Shown: in pieces, positions 34,500 to 46,092 of the stretch
Layout of the letters: the number at the start of each line of letters is the position of its first letter
Numbering within the stretch: the first letter of the stretch is position 1
Assembly (NCBI GenBank): GCA_009823505.1
Contig: VZQC01008830.1
Span: 436,578 to 500,577 of the forward strand
Origin: Rhizomys pruinosus
Taxonomy: Eukaryota > Chordata > Mammalia > Rodentia > Spalacidae
Direction: 5' to 3'
Length of the DNA stretch: 64,000 nt
The notes under the pieces: model-generated
The model's database searches: none
Seen by the model: the letters and a program-made list of their open reading frames with translations, nothing else
Told to the model about the DNA's origin: nothing
Position numbers and translations under genes: made by a program

Positions 34500-36180
34500 T
34501 TTTTAATTTTTTAATAATTTTTAAAATTTTATTTTATTCCAAAATATGCATATATACCCTCCACACATAAGTCAAAATTACAAATTCTGAAAATAAACTA
34601 TAGGTTGATTCCTAAATACATTTAGAGATTCACTTTTTAACAGTAAATTTGCATGCAGGTATAAAGATGTGTAACTTTACATTCTTTTTTTTTTTAGAAT
34701 ATGAGTATGTATCTTCCATCCATATATGATAATTACAATGTGTGAATATAAGTGGTAGGACACTTCTAGAGGACATTTAGAGATTCACATTGTAATAGCA
34801 CAGTTGCTTTCAGGTACAAAGAAATATAATAATAAAGTTGCTCAGTTTGCCTGCCAACTGGAGCTTTGGTGTTAGCATCCACAAATGAGGGAAACCATTC
34901 TCCTCTTTTATTCTGGGACTGAGTTACTTCACTTAGTATAATTGCTTTGAGTTCCATCCATTTACCAGCAAAGCTCATGATGTTATCTTTCTTTACTGCT
35001 GCCTAGAACTCCATTGTGTAGATGTACCATATTTTTGTTATCCAGTCATCAGTTGAAGGGCATTTGGGTTGGTTCCAGGTCTTTGATATTCTGAAGAGAG
35101 CTGCAATAAATATAGCTGTGCATGTATCTTTGCGGTAGGATGCGTCTTGTGGGTATACACCCAGAAGTGGTATGGCTGGGTCAGGTAGTAGGCTCATTTT
35201 GAGTTTTTTAAGGGTTCTCCACACTGCTTTCCACAGTGGTTGTGCCAGTTTACATTCCCACCAGCAGTGGATAAGTGTTCCCCTTTCCCCACAACCTCTC
35301 CAGCATTTGGTGTCTTTTGTTTCTGGATCTTGGCTAGTCTTTTTGGAGTGAGATGATACCTTAGTGTGGTTTTAATTTGAATTTCCTTAATTATTAATGA
35401 TGTCGAACACTTGTTAAGATATTTCTTAGCTGTCTTTAATTCCTTGTGGGTGAAGTCTCTGTTCAGATCTTTGCTCCATCTTTTGAGCAGGTCATTTGTT
35501 TTCTTCTTTGTTTTTTAAGTAGTTTATATAATCTGGATGTTAATGCTTTGTTTGATATATAATTGGTGAAGGTTTTCTCCCACTCTGTGGGTTTTCTTTT
35601 CACTTCCTTGATTGTTTCTTTAGTTGTACAAAAGCTTTTGAGTTTGATGAGGTCCCACTTGTCAGCTGTTATCCTTATTTCCTTTGCGTCTGCTGTTTGA
35701 TTTAGAAAGTCTTTTCCTATAACTATGTCTTGTAGGTTGCTGCCGACTTTTCCTTCTATCACCTTCAGGGTTTCAGGTTTTACATTGAGATCTTTGATCC
35801 ACTTGGAGTTTCTTTTTGTACAGGGCAAGAGGTAGGGGTTTAATTTTGTTCTTCTACAAATGGCGATCCAGTTTTGCCAACACAATTTTCTGAAGATGCT
35901 ATCTTTCCTCCATTGAGCTATTTTGGTCCCTTTGTCAAATATGAGGTGGCTGAATTTTTATGAGCTAAAGTTTGGATCCTCAATTTTGTTCCATTGGTCA
36001 ATGGTTCTGTTTTTTATTTTTGCCAGTACCAGGCTGTTTTTATGACTATAGCCCTGTAATATAGCTTGATGTCTGGTAATATAATCACCCCAGTATTGCA
36101 CTTATTCACTCAGGGTTGCTTTAGCTATTCAGTGTCTTTTGTTTTTCCATATGAATTTAAGGAACTTTTTTTTAAGTCTG

Positions 36181-36538
36181 TGTATTAATCACTTTTCTGT
36201 TGCTGTGATAAAACACCATGACCAAGGAACTTATAAAAGGAAGAGTTTATTTGAGCTTATGATTGACGGTTCCAGGGAATTAGAGTCCATTGTGGTGGGA
36301 GGCATGGTGGCTGGAGCTGGAGCAGCAAGCTGAGGGTCACATCTCGCAATGAGCACAGGAAGCAGAAAGAGAGCAACTGGAGACCACAAGGCTTGTTAAA
36401 CTCACTAAGCCTGCCCCCAATAACGTACTTCCTCTAGCATGGCCACACCTTCTAAGACCTCCAAGAACAGTTCCACCAACTGGAGACAAATGTCTGAATA
36501 CTTAAAGCCTATGGGGGACACTCATTCAAACCACCACA
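36181..36538 (-). repeat. 3' LTR of the minus-strand MaLR
   Basis: 358 bp. The complement starts TGTGGTGGTTTGAATGAGTG and ends TTAATACA. Confidence 0.92.
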
Positions 36539-37940
36539 TTCCACTCCCTGGGCCCCATAGGCTCCTGACCATATAAAATACAAAATGCATTTAGTCCAAC
36601 CTTAAAAGTCCCCATAATCTTTACCAGTTTCAATGCCTTCAAAAGTCTACAGTCCAAAGTATCTTCTGAGACTCAGGCCAATCTCCTAAACTGTAAGCTC
36701 CTGTAAAATCAAAAGGCAAATTACATACTCCCAATGTACAGTGGAACCGAATACACATTCCCAATCCAAAAGGGAGGAATATAGGCATAGTTAGGAAATA
36801 TTGGACCAAAACAAGACTGAAAAACTGCAGGGCAAACACCAAGTCCAGTAGCTCCATGTGCAACTTCTGGGACTTGACTTCCAAAGGGCTTAGATGGCTC
36901 AGCACTTCCAGCTTTGCTTGCAACATACATCTCTTTCTTAGGCTGGTACCACTCCCTGTATGCAGCTCTGCTTGGCAAATATCTCACAGGCCTGGCATCT
37001 TGAATGTCTTCTTGGGGTCTCTGCTGCCAACCAGACTTCACATTCACAGCTTCATGCAATGGCCTATCAGGGCCTTCTTTATGCAGGGACACCCCTGCTG
37101 CACTCTGCCTTACGTTGGCAGCTCTCTCAAACCTTGGAGGAAGAACTGAAGACCCCTTCACTCTTGCAAACTTAATGCCTCTAAAGCCAGAACCACATGA
37201 ACGAAACTGCCGAGTTTGGATGCAAGTTTGGGATGGACCCTGGCCTATTTCAACCACATTTGCAACTTTTCTCTGCCATGAACTTGGAGCAGAAAACCCT
37301 TGCAGTATTTTTCTTTCAAAAGTTTGAGGATTAGCTGGGTATGGTCTTGCCTTGAGGTACTATTTCTGTTGTTTACTTGTAAATCTAGAGGCCCTTCCTT
37401 AATCACTTTAATCTCACTTTTTCCATTGTTTACTTGTAAATAGCTAGGCCTCTCCTTAATCACCTTAATCTCCTTATCAAAAGGAAACTCTCCTTCACAT
37501 GTCTTGGCACCACCTTTAATCTTCCTAGTGGGGGTTTCAGATCCAAACTGTACATTCTGCATTTCTTTTTGCCCCATCTGCTCTTCTTCACTCTAGATCT
37601 GTACAATATTCACCATTAATAGCCACACCACCATTTCTGCATTAGGCTACATTGAAATATCCTCCACCAAAGACCGTTTCTTTTCAACTTAGCATCAGGC
37701 AGGCATTTGGGCTGTGGGCAAGCTGCTGCCAGGCTCTTTATCAAAATATCCCAGTTGCTGCCTAAGTCTTTATTTTCCTCTGTAACTACATTTTTTTGCA
37801 GCAATGCTTCCTTCCAGGCTTCTACAAGAATGGCCCCTTAAGCTCTGCTTACAGTAGTCAACAGCTTTTCTAGCCCAAAGTTCCAAAGTCTTCCACATTT
37901 CTCCAAACATCCACATGGTCAAGTTCTTCACAGCTAACAC

Positions 37941-37956
37941 CCCACTTCTGGTACCA
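37941..37956 (-). other. tRNA-Leu primer-binding site of the MaLR
   Basis: The complement reads TGGTACCAGAAGTGGG, a clean leucine-type site, six bases after the 5' LTR. Confidence 0.88.
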
Positions 37957-37962
37957 ATTAAC

Positions 37963-38299
37963 TGTATTAGTCACTTTTCTGACCAAGGAACTTATAAAAA
38001 GAAGAGTTTATCTGAGCTTATGATTGACGGTTCCAGGGAATTAGAGTCCATTGTGGTGGGAGGCATGGCGGCTGGAGCTGGAGCAGCAAGCTGAGGGTCA
38101 CATCTTGCAATGAGCACAGGAAGCAGAGAGAGAGCGACTGGAGACCACAAGGCTTGTTAAACTCACTAAGTCTGCCCCAAATAAAGTATTTCCTCTAGCA
38201 AGGCCACACCGTCTAAGACATACAAGAACAGTGCCACCAACTGGAGACAAATGTCTGAATAGTTAAAGCCTATGGGGGACACTCATTCAAACCACCATA
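37963..38299 (-). repeat. 5' LTR of the minus-strand MaLR
   Basis: 337 bp. It lacks a ~21-bp block ('gttgctgtgataaaacacca' on plus) that the 3' LTR has. Its first base pair is TA instead of TG on the complement. Confidence 0.92.
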
Positions 38300-40883
38300 G
38301 TCTGTGAAAAAGCTCATGGGGATTTTCATTGGGCTTGCATTGAATCTCTATATTAATTTGGGTAGAATGGACATTTTAACTATATTAATTTTTCCAATCC
38401 ATGAGAATGGGAGGTCTTTCTATCTTTTGATGTCATTTTCAATCTCCTTCAGAATTTTAAAATTTTTGTTGTAGAGGTCTTTGGTGTCTTTGGTTATGTT
38501 TATTTTTAGGTCTTTTTTAGGCTATTGTGATTGGGAAAGTCTCTTTATATCCATTCTCCAGTTGCTTCTTTTTGGTGTAAGGAAGACTACTGATTTTTCT
38601 AGGTTTATTTTGTATCCCGCCACTATGCTGAAATTTTTTATCTTTTCTAAGAGTTTTCTGGTGGAGTTTTTAGCATCCCTTAGGTAAACTATCATATCAT
38701 CCGCAAAAAGGCATAGTTTTGCTACCTATTTTCCAATTAGTACTCCTTTAATTTCATTTTCTTGCCTTATTGCCCTAGCAAGCATCTCAAGCACTATATT
38801 GAAGAGGAGTGGCGATAGTGGACAGCCTTGCCGTGTTCCTGCCTTTAATGGGAATGCTTCCAACTTTTCTCCATTTAGGATGGTGTTGGCTGTGGGATTA
38901 TTGTATATGGTTTTGATTACTTTGAGGAATGATCTCTCCAGTCCATTTCCCTCTATGTCTTTAAGCATGAAGCAATGCTGGATTTTGTCAAAAGCTTTTT
39001 CTGAATCAATTGAGATGCTAGTGTGTTTTTTGTCTTTCAGTCCATTTGTGTGTTCTATGATATTTATTGATTTATGTATGTTGAACAATCCCTGCATCTC
39101 TGGTATGAATCCAACCTGGTCATGATGGATGATCTTTTTGATATGGGTCTGTATGCGTTTTGCAAGTATTTTGTTGACAATTTTTGCATCTGTGTTCATT
39201 AATGATATGGGTCTATAGTTTTCTTTCTTGTTTGTGTCTTTGCCTGGCTTTGATATTAGAGTGATGCTGGCTTCATAGAAGGAATTTGGGATATTTCCCT
39301 CTGTCTGTATCCTTCTGAAAAGTTTGAGTAGTAATGTTTGTAAGACCTCTTTAAATGTTTTATAGACTTCTGCTGTGAAACCATCTGGGCCTAGGCTTTT
39401 TTTAATAGGTAAGCTTTTTATTACATCTTCAATTTCCTCAAGTACTATGGGTCTGTTTAAGCTGTCAATCTCTTCTTGGCTAAGCTTTGGCAAATCCAAG
39501 GATTTCAGGTATTCATCCATTTCTGTTAGGTTTTCAAATTTAGTAGATTATAGGTTTTTGAAGTATACTTGTATGATTGTCTGGATCTTTACTTTGTCTA
39601 CTGTGATGTTTCCCCTTTCATCACAAATGCTATTGATTTGGAGTTGCTCTTTCTTTTCGTTAACTGGGCTAGAGGTCTGTCTATTTTGTTTATCTTTTCA
39701 AAGAACCAGATTTTGGATTCATTGATTTTTTTGTATTGTTTTCTTTGTTTCTATTTCATTGATTTCTGGTCTGATTTTTGTTATTTCTTCCTGTCTGTTG
39801 GGTTTATGGTTTTGTTGTTGTCTTTCAAGTGTTTTTAGCTGCAGTGTTAGATATTTTATTTGTTCTCTTTCTTTTTTAATGTGGGCGCTTAGGGCTATAA
39901 ATTTCCCTCTTAGGACTGACTTTAATGTATCCCACTGGTGTTGTTGTGTTGTATTGTCATTTTGTTTAGCTCGAGGAATGCTTTTATTTCATTCTTTACT
40001 TCTTCTCTGACCCACTCATTGTTCAGGATTGAGTTGTTTAGTCTCCATGTGTTCTTAAAGTTAGTAGGGCTTATGCTGCTGTTAATATTGAACTTTATTT
40101 CACTCTTGTCTGATAGAATGTATGGAATAATTTCAATTCTTTTGTATTTGTTGAGGTTTCTTTGGTATCTCAGAATGTGGTCAATTTTGGAGTATGATCT
40201 GTGGGGCGCTGAGTAAAAAGTATATTCTCTGGTGTTTGGATGGAATATTCTGTAGATATTTGTGAGGTCCATTTGGTGTATTGTAATGTTCAGTTCTGAT
40301 GTCTCTCGGATTATTTTTTGTCCAGTTGACCTATCCCAGTGGCTCAGTGTGGTATTGAAGTCCCCCACTATAAGCACGCTGAGATTAATCAGTGTCGTGA
40401 GGTTCTGAAGGATTGTATTTATAAAGTTCGATGCACCAGTTTGGTGCATAAATATTTAAGATTATGAAATTTTCTTGGTTAATTGTTCCATTGATAAGGA
40501 TATTGTGGGGCTCTTTGTCTTTTCTGATTAATTTTACTCTGAGGTCTCTTTTGTCTGATATTAGAATAGGCACCCCTGCTTGCTTTTTGATACCATTTGC
40601 TTGGAATATTTTTCCCATCCTTTCACTCTAAGGTACTGTCTGTCATTGAGGGTGAGATGGATTTCTTGGAGGCAGCATGTAGACGGATTCTGTTTCCTAA
40701 ACCATTCTCCTAGTCTATGTCTTTTGAATTGGGAGTTTGGATCATTAATATTTAAGGATATATTGAGAGATGTGTGTTGTTTCCTTTCAACATATTTTTC
40801 ATTTGAATTCTTGGTCTAGGTATTTATTTACACTGTTATGCTTTTGATAATTTCTCTCTTGGGTTGCTTAAGGATAGTTGCTC

Positions 40884-41048
40884 CAGCTGGGTGTGGTGAT
40901 GCATGCTTTAATCCTAGCACTTGGAAGGCAGAGACAGGGGGATCTTTGTGAGTTCAAGGCCAACCTGATCTACAGAGTGAGTTCCAGGACAGCCAGAGCT
41001 ACAGGGAGACCCTGTCTCAAAAAGACAAAAAAAAAAAAAAAGAAAGAA
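40884..41048 (+). mobile_element. B1 SINE with TSD in L1 D
   Basis: Plus-strand B1 ('cagctgggtgtggtgatgca' ... 'agggagaccctgtctcaaaa'). The duplication 'aaggatagttgctc' is at about 40870-40883 and 41049-41062. Confidence 0.94.
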
Positions 41049-41235
41049 AAGGATAGTTGCTCTTTTCCTCTGTTCTTTGAATTGATTCAAGTATTTTCTG
41101 AAGTGTTGTGTTTTTTTGACATGTGTTTTTTCATTTTGTTTATGTCATGAAAGATTTTTCTTTCTACTTCAACTATGATTGTCATTTTTGCTGGGTATAG
41201 TAATCTGGGTTGGCATCTAAAGTCATTTAGTACTG

Positions 41236-41927
41236 TGAATACTATAAATTAGAATAAATGTCCTAGTAACACATAAAACAGCTGAGATCCATATGCCACC
41301 TCTTAGGCCCATTCCCAACCACTTACCTTCAATGAACTAACCCTAAAGTCCACTCCTATTCTTTCCCTATCCTGTACCTTCTGGTTAACTATGCCTAAGC
41401 TGTCCTTCTGCTAAGCCTAACTGTCCCTATGCTATTTACAAATCTAAAGATTGAGGATTCCCAAAAGTAGACAGGCCAAAGTTGTTTGTAGTCTTGGACC
41501 AATCCATCTTGTCTTATTATTAAGGACTTTGGAAGAATAATAATTATCCATAATCACAATAATCACAAAATTATTAATCATTAATAATTTTCAATAATAA
41601 TAGCCAACAACAATGAACAATTTACTATTAGACTGAATTTCTATCAATTGTTATGATTATATCTAATAACAATAACTATTAATAACAATTACTACTAATA
41701 ATAAAGAATTTATCATTAAACTGAATAATATGCATACTATAAACCCAATTAAAAATTGTTAACACTAAGGGGTATAAAACCAACATTTTCTATGAATTGA
41801 ATCTATTTTTGTTTATAGTCAACTAATTAGATTTAAACCTGTAGAATTATAATGAATTAAAAGCCAGAACTCACATTTGCTTACACATACACCCGGCTTG
41901 AAGATGGGCTTAAAGAAAAATAAAACT
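41236..41927. other. AT-rich unclassified DNA, AAT-like degenerate repeats
   Basis: About 41525-41720 is dominated by 'aataat' / 'attaat' / 'taataac' motifs, a decayed (AAT)n-like tract. The rest shows no gene. Confidence 0.5.
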
Positions 41928-42083
41928 GCCCAGGCGTGGTGGCGCATGTCTTTAATCCTAGCACTTGGGAGGCAGAGGCATGAGGATCTTTGTGAATTCA
42001 AGACCAGCCTGGTCTACAGAGTGAGTTCCAGGACAGCTGGGGCTACAGGGAGACCCTGTCTCAGAAAAAAAAAACAAAAACGA
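41928..42083 (+). mobile_element. B1 SINE
   Basis: 'gcccaggcgtggtggcgcat' to 'gagaccctgtctcagaaaaa', close to the window's B1 consensus. Confidence 0.93.
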
Positions 42084-43940
42084 ACAGTTTTATTCAAAAA
42101 TTTCTCATTTAAATTGAACCACAATATCAATTCATGTTGTTAAAGAGACTTTTACCAATGGCCCTTTAAAAAAGACAATTTATCAGAGCAAGTTTGTTTT
42201 GTTAGAACTCCAAGGCCTGTAAATCTGCTAGAAATCCATCTATTTTGTTTCCAAAATGCTGAAATAAAAAGAATGTTACCTAAAATCAAAATTTAAAGAG
42301 CATGATTTAGATGCCATGTGCTCAGTCCGGCAGCTGGTACGCATGCACAGCAGGGAGACTGATGGCGGCAGAGCTCAAACAATGTGTGGTCAAGAATTCT
42401 GTGAGAAAACATCTGAGATGAAACACATTTAAAAAGAGCAAGATAAAATTAAATCAACTATATCTAGGGTACCCAGGGGTTAAGTAAAAATATTACACTT
42501 TAAGTTAAGCATGCTGTAATGGATTTGAATTACTTAAGTGATACAACTTGGTAGGGTGGAGGTCCACGGTCTGTCTCCCAAGTATTGGAATCAAAGCTGC
42601 ACCTTCAAAACACAATGAAAGATGAAGCACTGCCCCAGGCTCTGGCCCGAGACTTTATGCTTCCCAGTAAAACACAGAATACTGTAAAGCCCCCCGCCCC
42701 CCTTCTCCCACCAGTCATCTGCTGTTTCCAGAGCAGGAGAGGGGCACAGAACAAACATTGGACTAGATTAACCAGAGTATTTACAAACAGCTACAAACTG
42801 AAAAATGTAACAGCTTCGTATTTTGCCTTTGCTCTTTTCAAGGCAGGGCTTTCTTATAGCCAGAGCTGGCAGGGAGGTCACTTGGTAGACTAGGCCAGCC
42901 AGGACCTCACAGACATCCGTTTGGATTAAAGGTGTGGGCCACCACCAAGCCTGGAATTTACAAGCTCAATTTGCGTCATAGAAGACTGACCTCTAGAAGA
43001 GACCTTGGGGGAAGTTTAGCAGACAAAAGGAAACTTCAGCAGAATTAAGCACTATTTTACACTATTTAACAGTATTTACAGAAAAATTTTTAAGGAGGAC
43101 ACTTTTTTAAAAACACATTTAGACTGTGGCTGGCTTTTCACAAGCTCCTATGCAAGCCAGTGTTGGTAGATTAATTCCTGTGTGGTTGCCTCTACAACCC
43201 AAGCCTGCCTGTGCAAAGGTGCAAATGAACACTTCTATGGAATGCTTGCTGCAAAAAGCTTGCTTGCTCCTCTGGCATGCCTGTCCTTCCAGCCTCTGTG
43301 ACCTTTGCCACCTGAACTGTGGCCAGAAGGCGGAAAGCAGGAACTCGGGCTGTAGGGCAGGTTCCAGGCACATTTCAAAACCTATAGAAGGCAAGTGGAT
43401 GGGAGAAGAAGGGATCCTCTTACAATTTCTCTGAATACCTGCCACCTGGGAAGGCTGGGGAAGCAACAGATGCCCCCAATCCAGGGAAGCCAAAACAGCT
43501 ACCATCGGCTGCATAACTGTGTCCCAGTGAGTGGGTGAAAACCCCTAAGAGAATGCAAACTTCCCAAAGCCTATCAGAGAAAGGGTCTCTGGCACACAGG
43601 CCAAATCTCCATCAGCGCCATCCACAGGCTCACCAGCAGAGTCAGGAGAATTCCCTGTGGGTTCATCCTTGGTCCATGCCTTCACTGATTTGGAGATGCT
43701 AAACTTTCTCCATGCCACAACTTGAAACACAACAGCCACAGCAAACCACAGCACACAGTCAACAAACACATGCCATACATCACAAAACATTTTCTCCTGA
43801 ATCATAGCTTTCTTGAAGGTGTTATTTCCCATCTTGCAGAGATCTAGCTTACCAAACTGGTCTCCATATCCCACATTGGTGTTGCCGTTTGTGGGGATGC
43901 TGCCGAGATTTGTGGCGGGGCCCACTTAATCCTGGGATGA
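42084..43940 (-). pseudogene. Possible long antisense retrocopy, gene unknown
   Basis: This 1.8-kb block is not L1, SINE or LTR. The minus strand is open for 127 codons (43925-43545) and, in the same frame after a short gap with a stop, 131 more (43514-43119). The first part has a hydrophobic stretch (VDCVLWFAVAVVFQVVAW) like a membrane segment followed by charged residues. GC is higher than in the surroundings. It could be a 5'-truncated retrocopy with a long 3'UTR, or a conserved non-repeat segment. I do not recognise the protein and found no clear poly-A at the left end. An old B1 lies inside it. Confidence 0.4.
42833..42955 (-). mobile_element. Old B1 SINE (antisense, gapped)
   Basis: 'cttttcaaggcagggctttc' then 'ggattaaaggtgtgggccac' on plus; the segment in between is shortened by a deletion. 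Confidence 0.72.
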
Positions 43941-44179
43941 CCCATGTGGAAAATATGTGCAGGAAAGCACACCATGTGTACTCAGGTTGAGGTTCAAAAT
44001 GCAAAGAGGGATTTTATTCCAAGATTTCTGCTTAAATATCAATATCTGCTTAAATATCAATCACGACTCAATTCTCAGGGCCGAATCCTAAAACATTTTC
44101 ATCACTACACCTCACCCCATGGGTATGGCCAAGGAGGTACCATTGGCTTAGAATGCTACCCATGTTAACTAAGTTTTCC

Positions 44180-46092
44180 CACAGTGGTAGGCTCATTCCG
44201 AGTCTTTTAAGGGTTCTCCACACTGCTTCCCATAGTGCTTGTACAAGTGTGCATTCCCACCAGCAGTGGATGAGTGTTCCCTTTTACCCACAACCTATCC
44301 AACTTCTGTTGTCTTTTGTTTTCTTGATCTTAAGTAGTTGTATTGGAGTGAGATGATATCTGAGAGTGGTTTTAATTTGCATTTCCTTAATTATTAATGA
44401 TGTGGAATACTTTTTAAGACGTTTCTCAGCCATGTTTACTTCCTTAATGGTGAAGTCTCTGTTCAGTTCTTTACACCATCTTTTGAGTAAGTCATTTGTC
44501 TTTTTACTTCTTTGGTTTTTGAGTAGTTTATATATTTTGATGTCAATGCTCTGTCAGATGTATCGCTGGTAAAGATTTCCTCCCACTCTGTGGGTTTTCT
44601 CTTCACCTCCTTGATTGTTCCTTTCACTGTACAGAAACTTTTGAGTTTTGTGAGATCCCATTTATCGATTGTTGACTTTACTTCCTGTGCAGCTGCTGTC
44701 TGATTTAGAAAGTCTTTTCCTACATCTATGTCTTGTAGGTTGTTGCCTACTTTTTCTTCTATCAGCTTCAGGGTCTTGGCATTCACATTGAGATCTTTGA
44801 TCCACTTGGAGTTGATTTTTGTACAGGGTGAGAGCACTATTTGCTGAAGATGCTATCTTTCCTCCACTGAGGGTTTTTTGCCCCTTTGTCAAATATCAGG
44901 TGGCTGTTGTATGAGCTCAAGTTTGGATCTTCAATTTTGTTCCATTGGTCAACAGGTCTGTTTTTGTCCAAGTACCAGGCAGTCTTTATTACTATGGCCC
45001 TGTAATATAGTTTGAAGTCTGGTAGAGCAACCCCCCCCCCTGTATTGCATTTTTTACTCAGGGTTGTCTTAGCTATTCATGGTCTTTTGTTTTTCCATAT
45101 GAATTTAAGGATTTTTTTTCCAAGTATGTGAAGAAGTTCATAGGGATTTTGATAGGTATTGCATTGAATCTGTATATCAATTTGGGTAAAATGATCATTT
45201 TTACTATGCTAGTTTTTCCAGTTCATGAGCATGGGAGGTCTTTCCATCTTATGATGTCATTTTTGATCTCTTTCTTCAGGCATTTAAAATTTTTGTTGTA
45301 GAGATCTTTGGTATCTTTGGTTAGGTTTGTTCCCAGGCATCTTATTATTTTTGAGGCTATTGTGAGTGGGAAGGTCTTCTTATATTCCTTCTCCACTTGT
45401 TTATTGTTAGTGTAAAGAAAGGCTACTGATTTTCCCAGGTCAATTTTACTGCCTGCCACTTTACTGAAACTCTTAATTATTTCTAGAATTTTTCTCTTGG
45501 AGTTTTTAGGATCCCTTAGGTAAACTATCATATCATCTGCAAAAAGGGATACCTTAACTTCTCCGATTAGTACTCCTTTAATTTCCCTCTCTTGTCTTAT
45601 TGCCTTAGCTAGTGTTTCAAGCACTATATTAAAGAGGAGTGGTGATGGGGGCATCCTTGCTGGGTTCCCACCTTTAAGGGTAATGGTTCCAATTTTTCTT
45701 TATTTAGGATGATGTTGGCAGTGGATTTGCTATATATGGCTTTGATCATATTGAGGAATGTTCCTTTCAGTCCTATTCTATCTAGGACTTTAAACATGAA
45801 AGGATGCTGGATCTTGTCAAAGGCTTTTTCTGCATCAATTGAGATGATTGTGTGGTTTTTGTGTTTCAGTCCATTTATGTGTTTTATGATAATTTTTATT
45901 TATGTATATTGAACCATCCCTGCATCTCTGGTATGAATCCAACTTGATCATGATGGATGATCTTTTTAATGTGGGTCTGTATGCAATTTGCAAGTATTTT
46001 GTTGAGAAGCTTTGTGTCTATGTTCATTAGTGAGATGGGTCTATAGCTTTATTTTTTGTTTGCATCTTTGCCTGGTTTTGGTCGCAGAGTGA
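44180..46092 (-). mobile_element. L1 fragment E (ORF2 C-terminal half)
   Basis: Minus-strand ORF2 from the RT domain (right end ~46092, near 'SKPGK') to shortly before the ORF2 end (left end ~44180, PLWEAVWR region). The FADD box is readable: [16 protein letters not shown] in the 143-codon frame 45223-45654. A 124-codon frame (44463-44837) covers the 'IKDLN...VGKDFLNQTAA' block. The 3'UTR is missing. The sequence between 43941 and 44180 is unclassified. Confidence 0.9.

Larger units (their letters stand above)
36181..38299 (-). mobile_element. Complete ORR1-like MaLR with 5-bp TSD, in L1 D
   Basis: Minus-strand element: 5' LTR 37963-38299, 3' LTR 36181-36538, interior 36539-37962. The TSD 'gtctg' is at 36176-36180 and 38300-38304. 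A tRNA-Leu primer site follows the 5' LTR. The interior is ~1.4 kb and has only broken frames; a 178-codon frame (36721-37257, minus) is the longest and has no domain I recognise. The L1 sequence is continuous when the MaLR and one TSD copy are removed. Confidence 0.93.
34500..41235 (-). mobile_element. L1 element D (near-complete ORF2), MaLR inserted
   Basis: Minus strand. The 3'UTR (34500-34910) holds an internal duplication (34535-34635 and 34697-34800 share 'aatatg', 'tatat(a)cctt' and 'tttagagattcac' order). ORF2 runs from about 40810 down to 34915, without the MaLR: endonuclease start CCLQE near 40685, the RT (264-codon frame 38726-39520, '[11 protein letters not shown]', '[16 protein letters not shown]'), FADD box on the complement near 38700, and C-terminal zinc-like region. 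Upstream it keeps only the last codons of ORF1 (to ~41235). Frameshifts and stops break ORF2. Insertions: MaLR 36181-38299, B1 40884-41048. Confidence 0.92.

Noticed and set aside
36721..37257. 178-codon minus-strand ORF as a gene
   Set aside because: It lies in the MaLR interior; MaLR interiors keep chance open frames and I see no domain.
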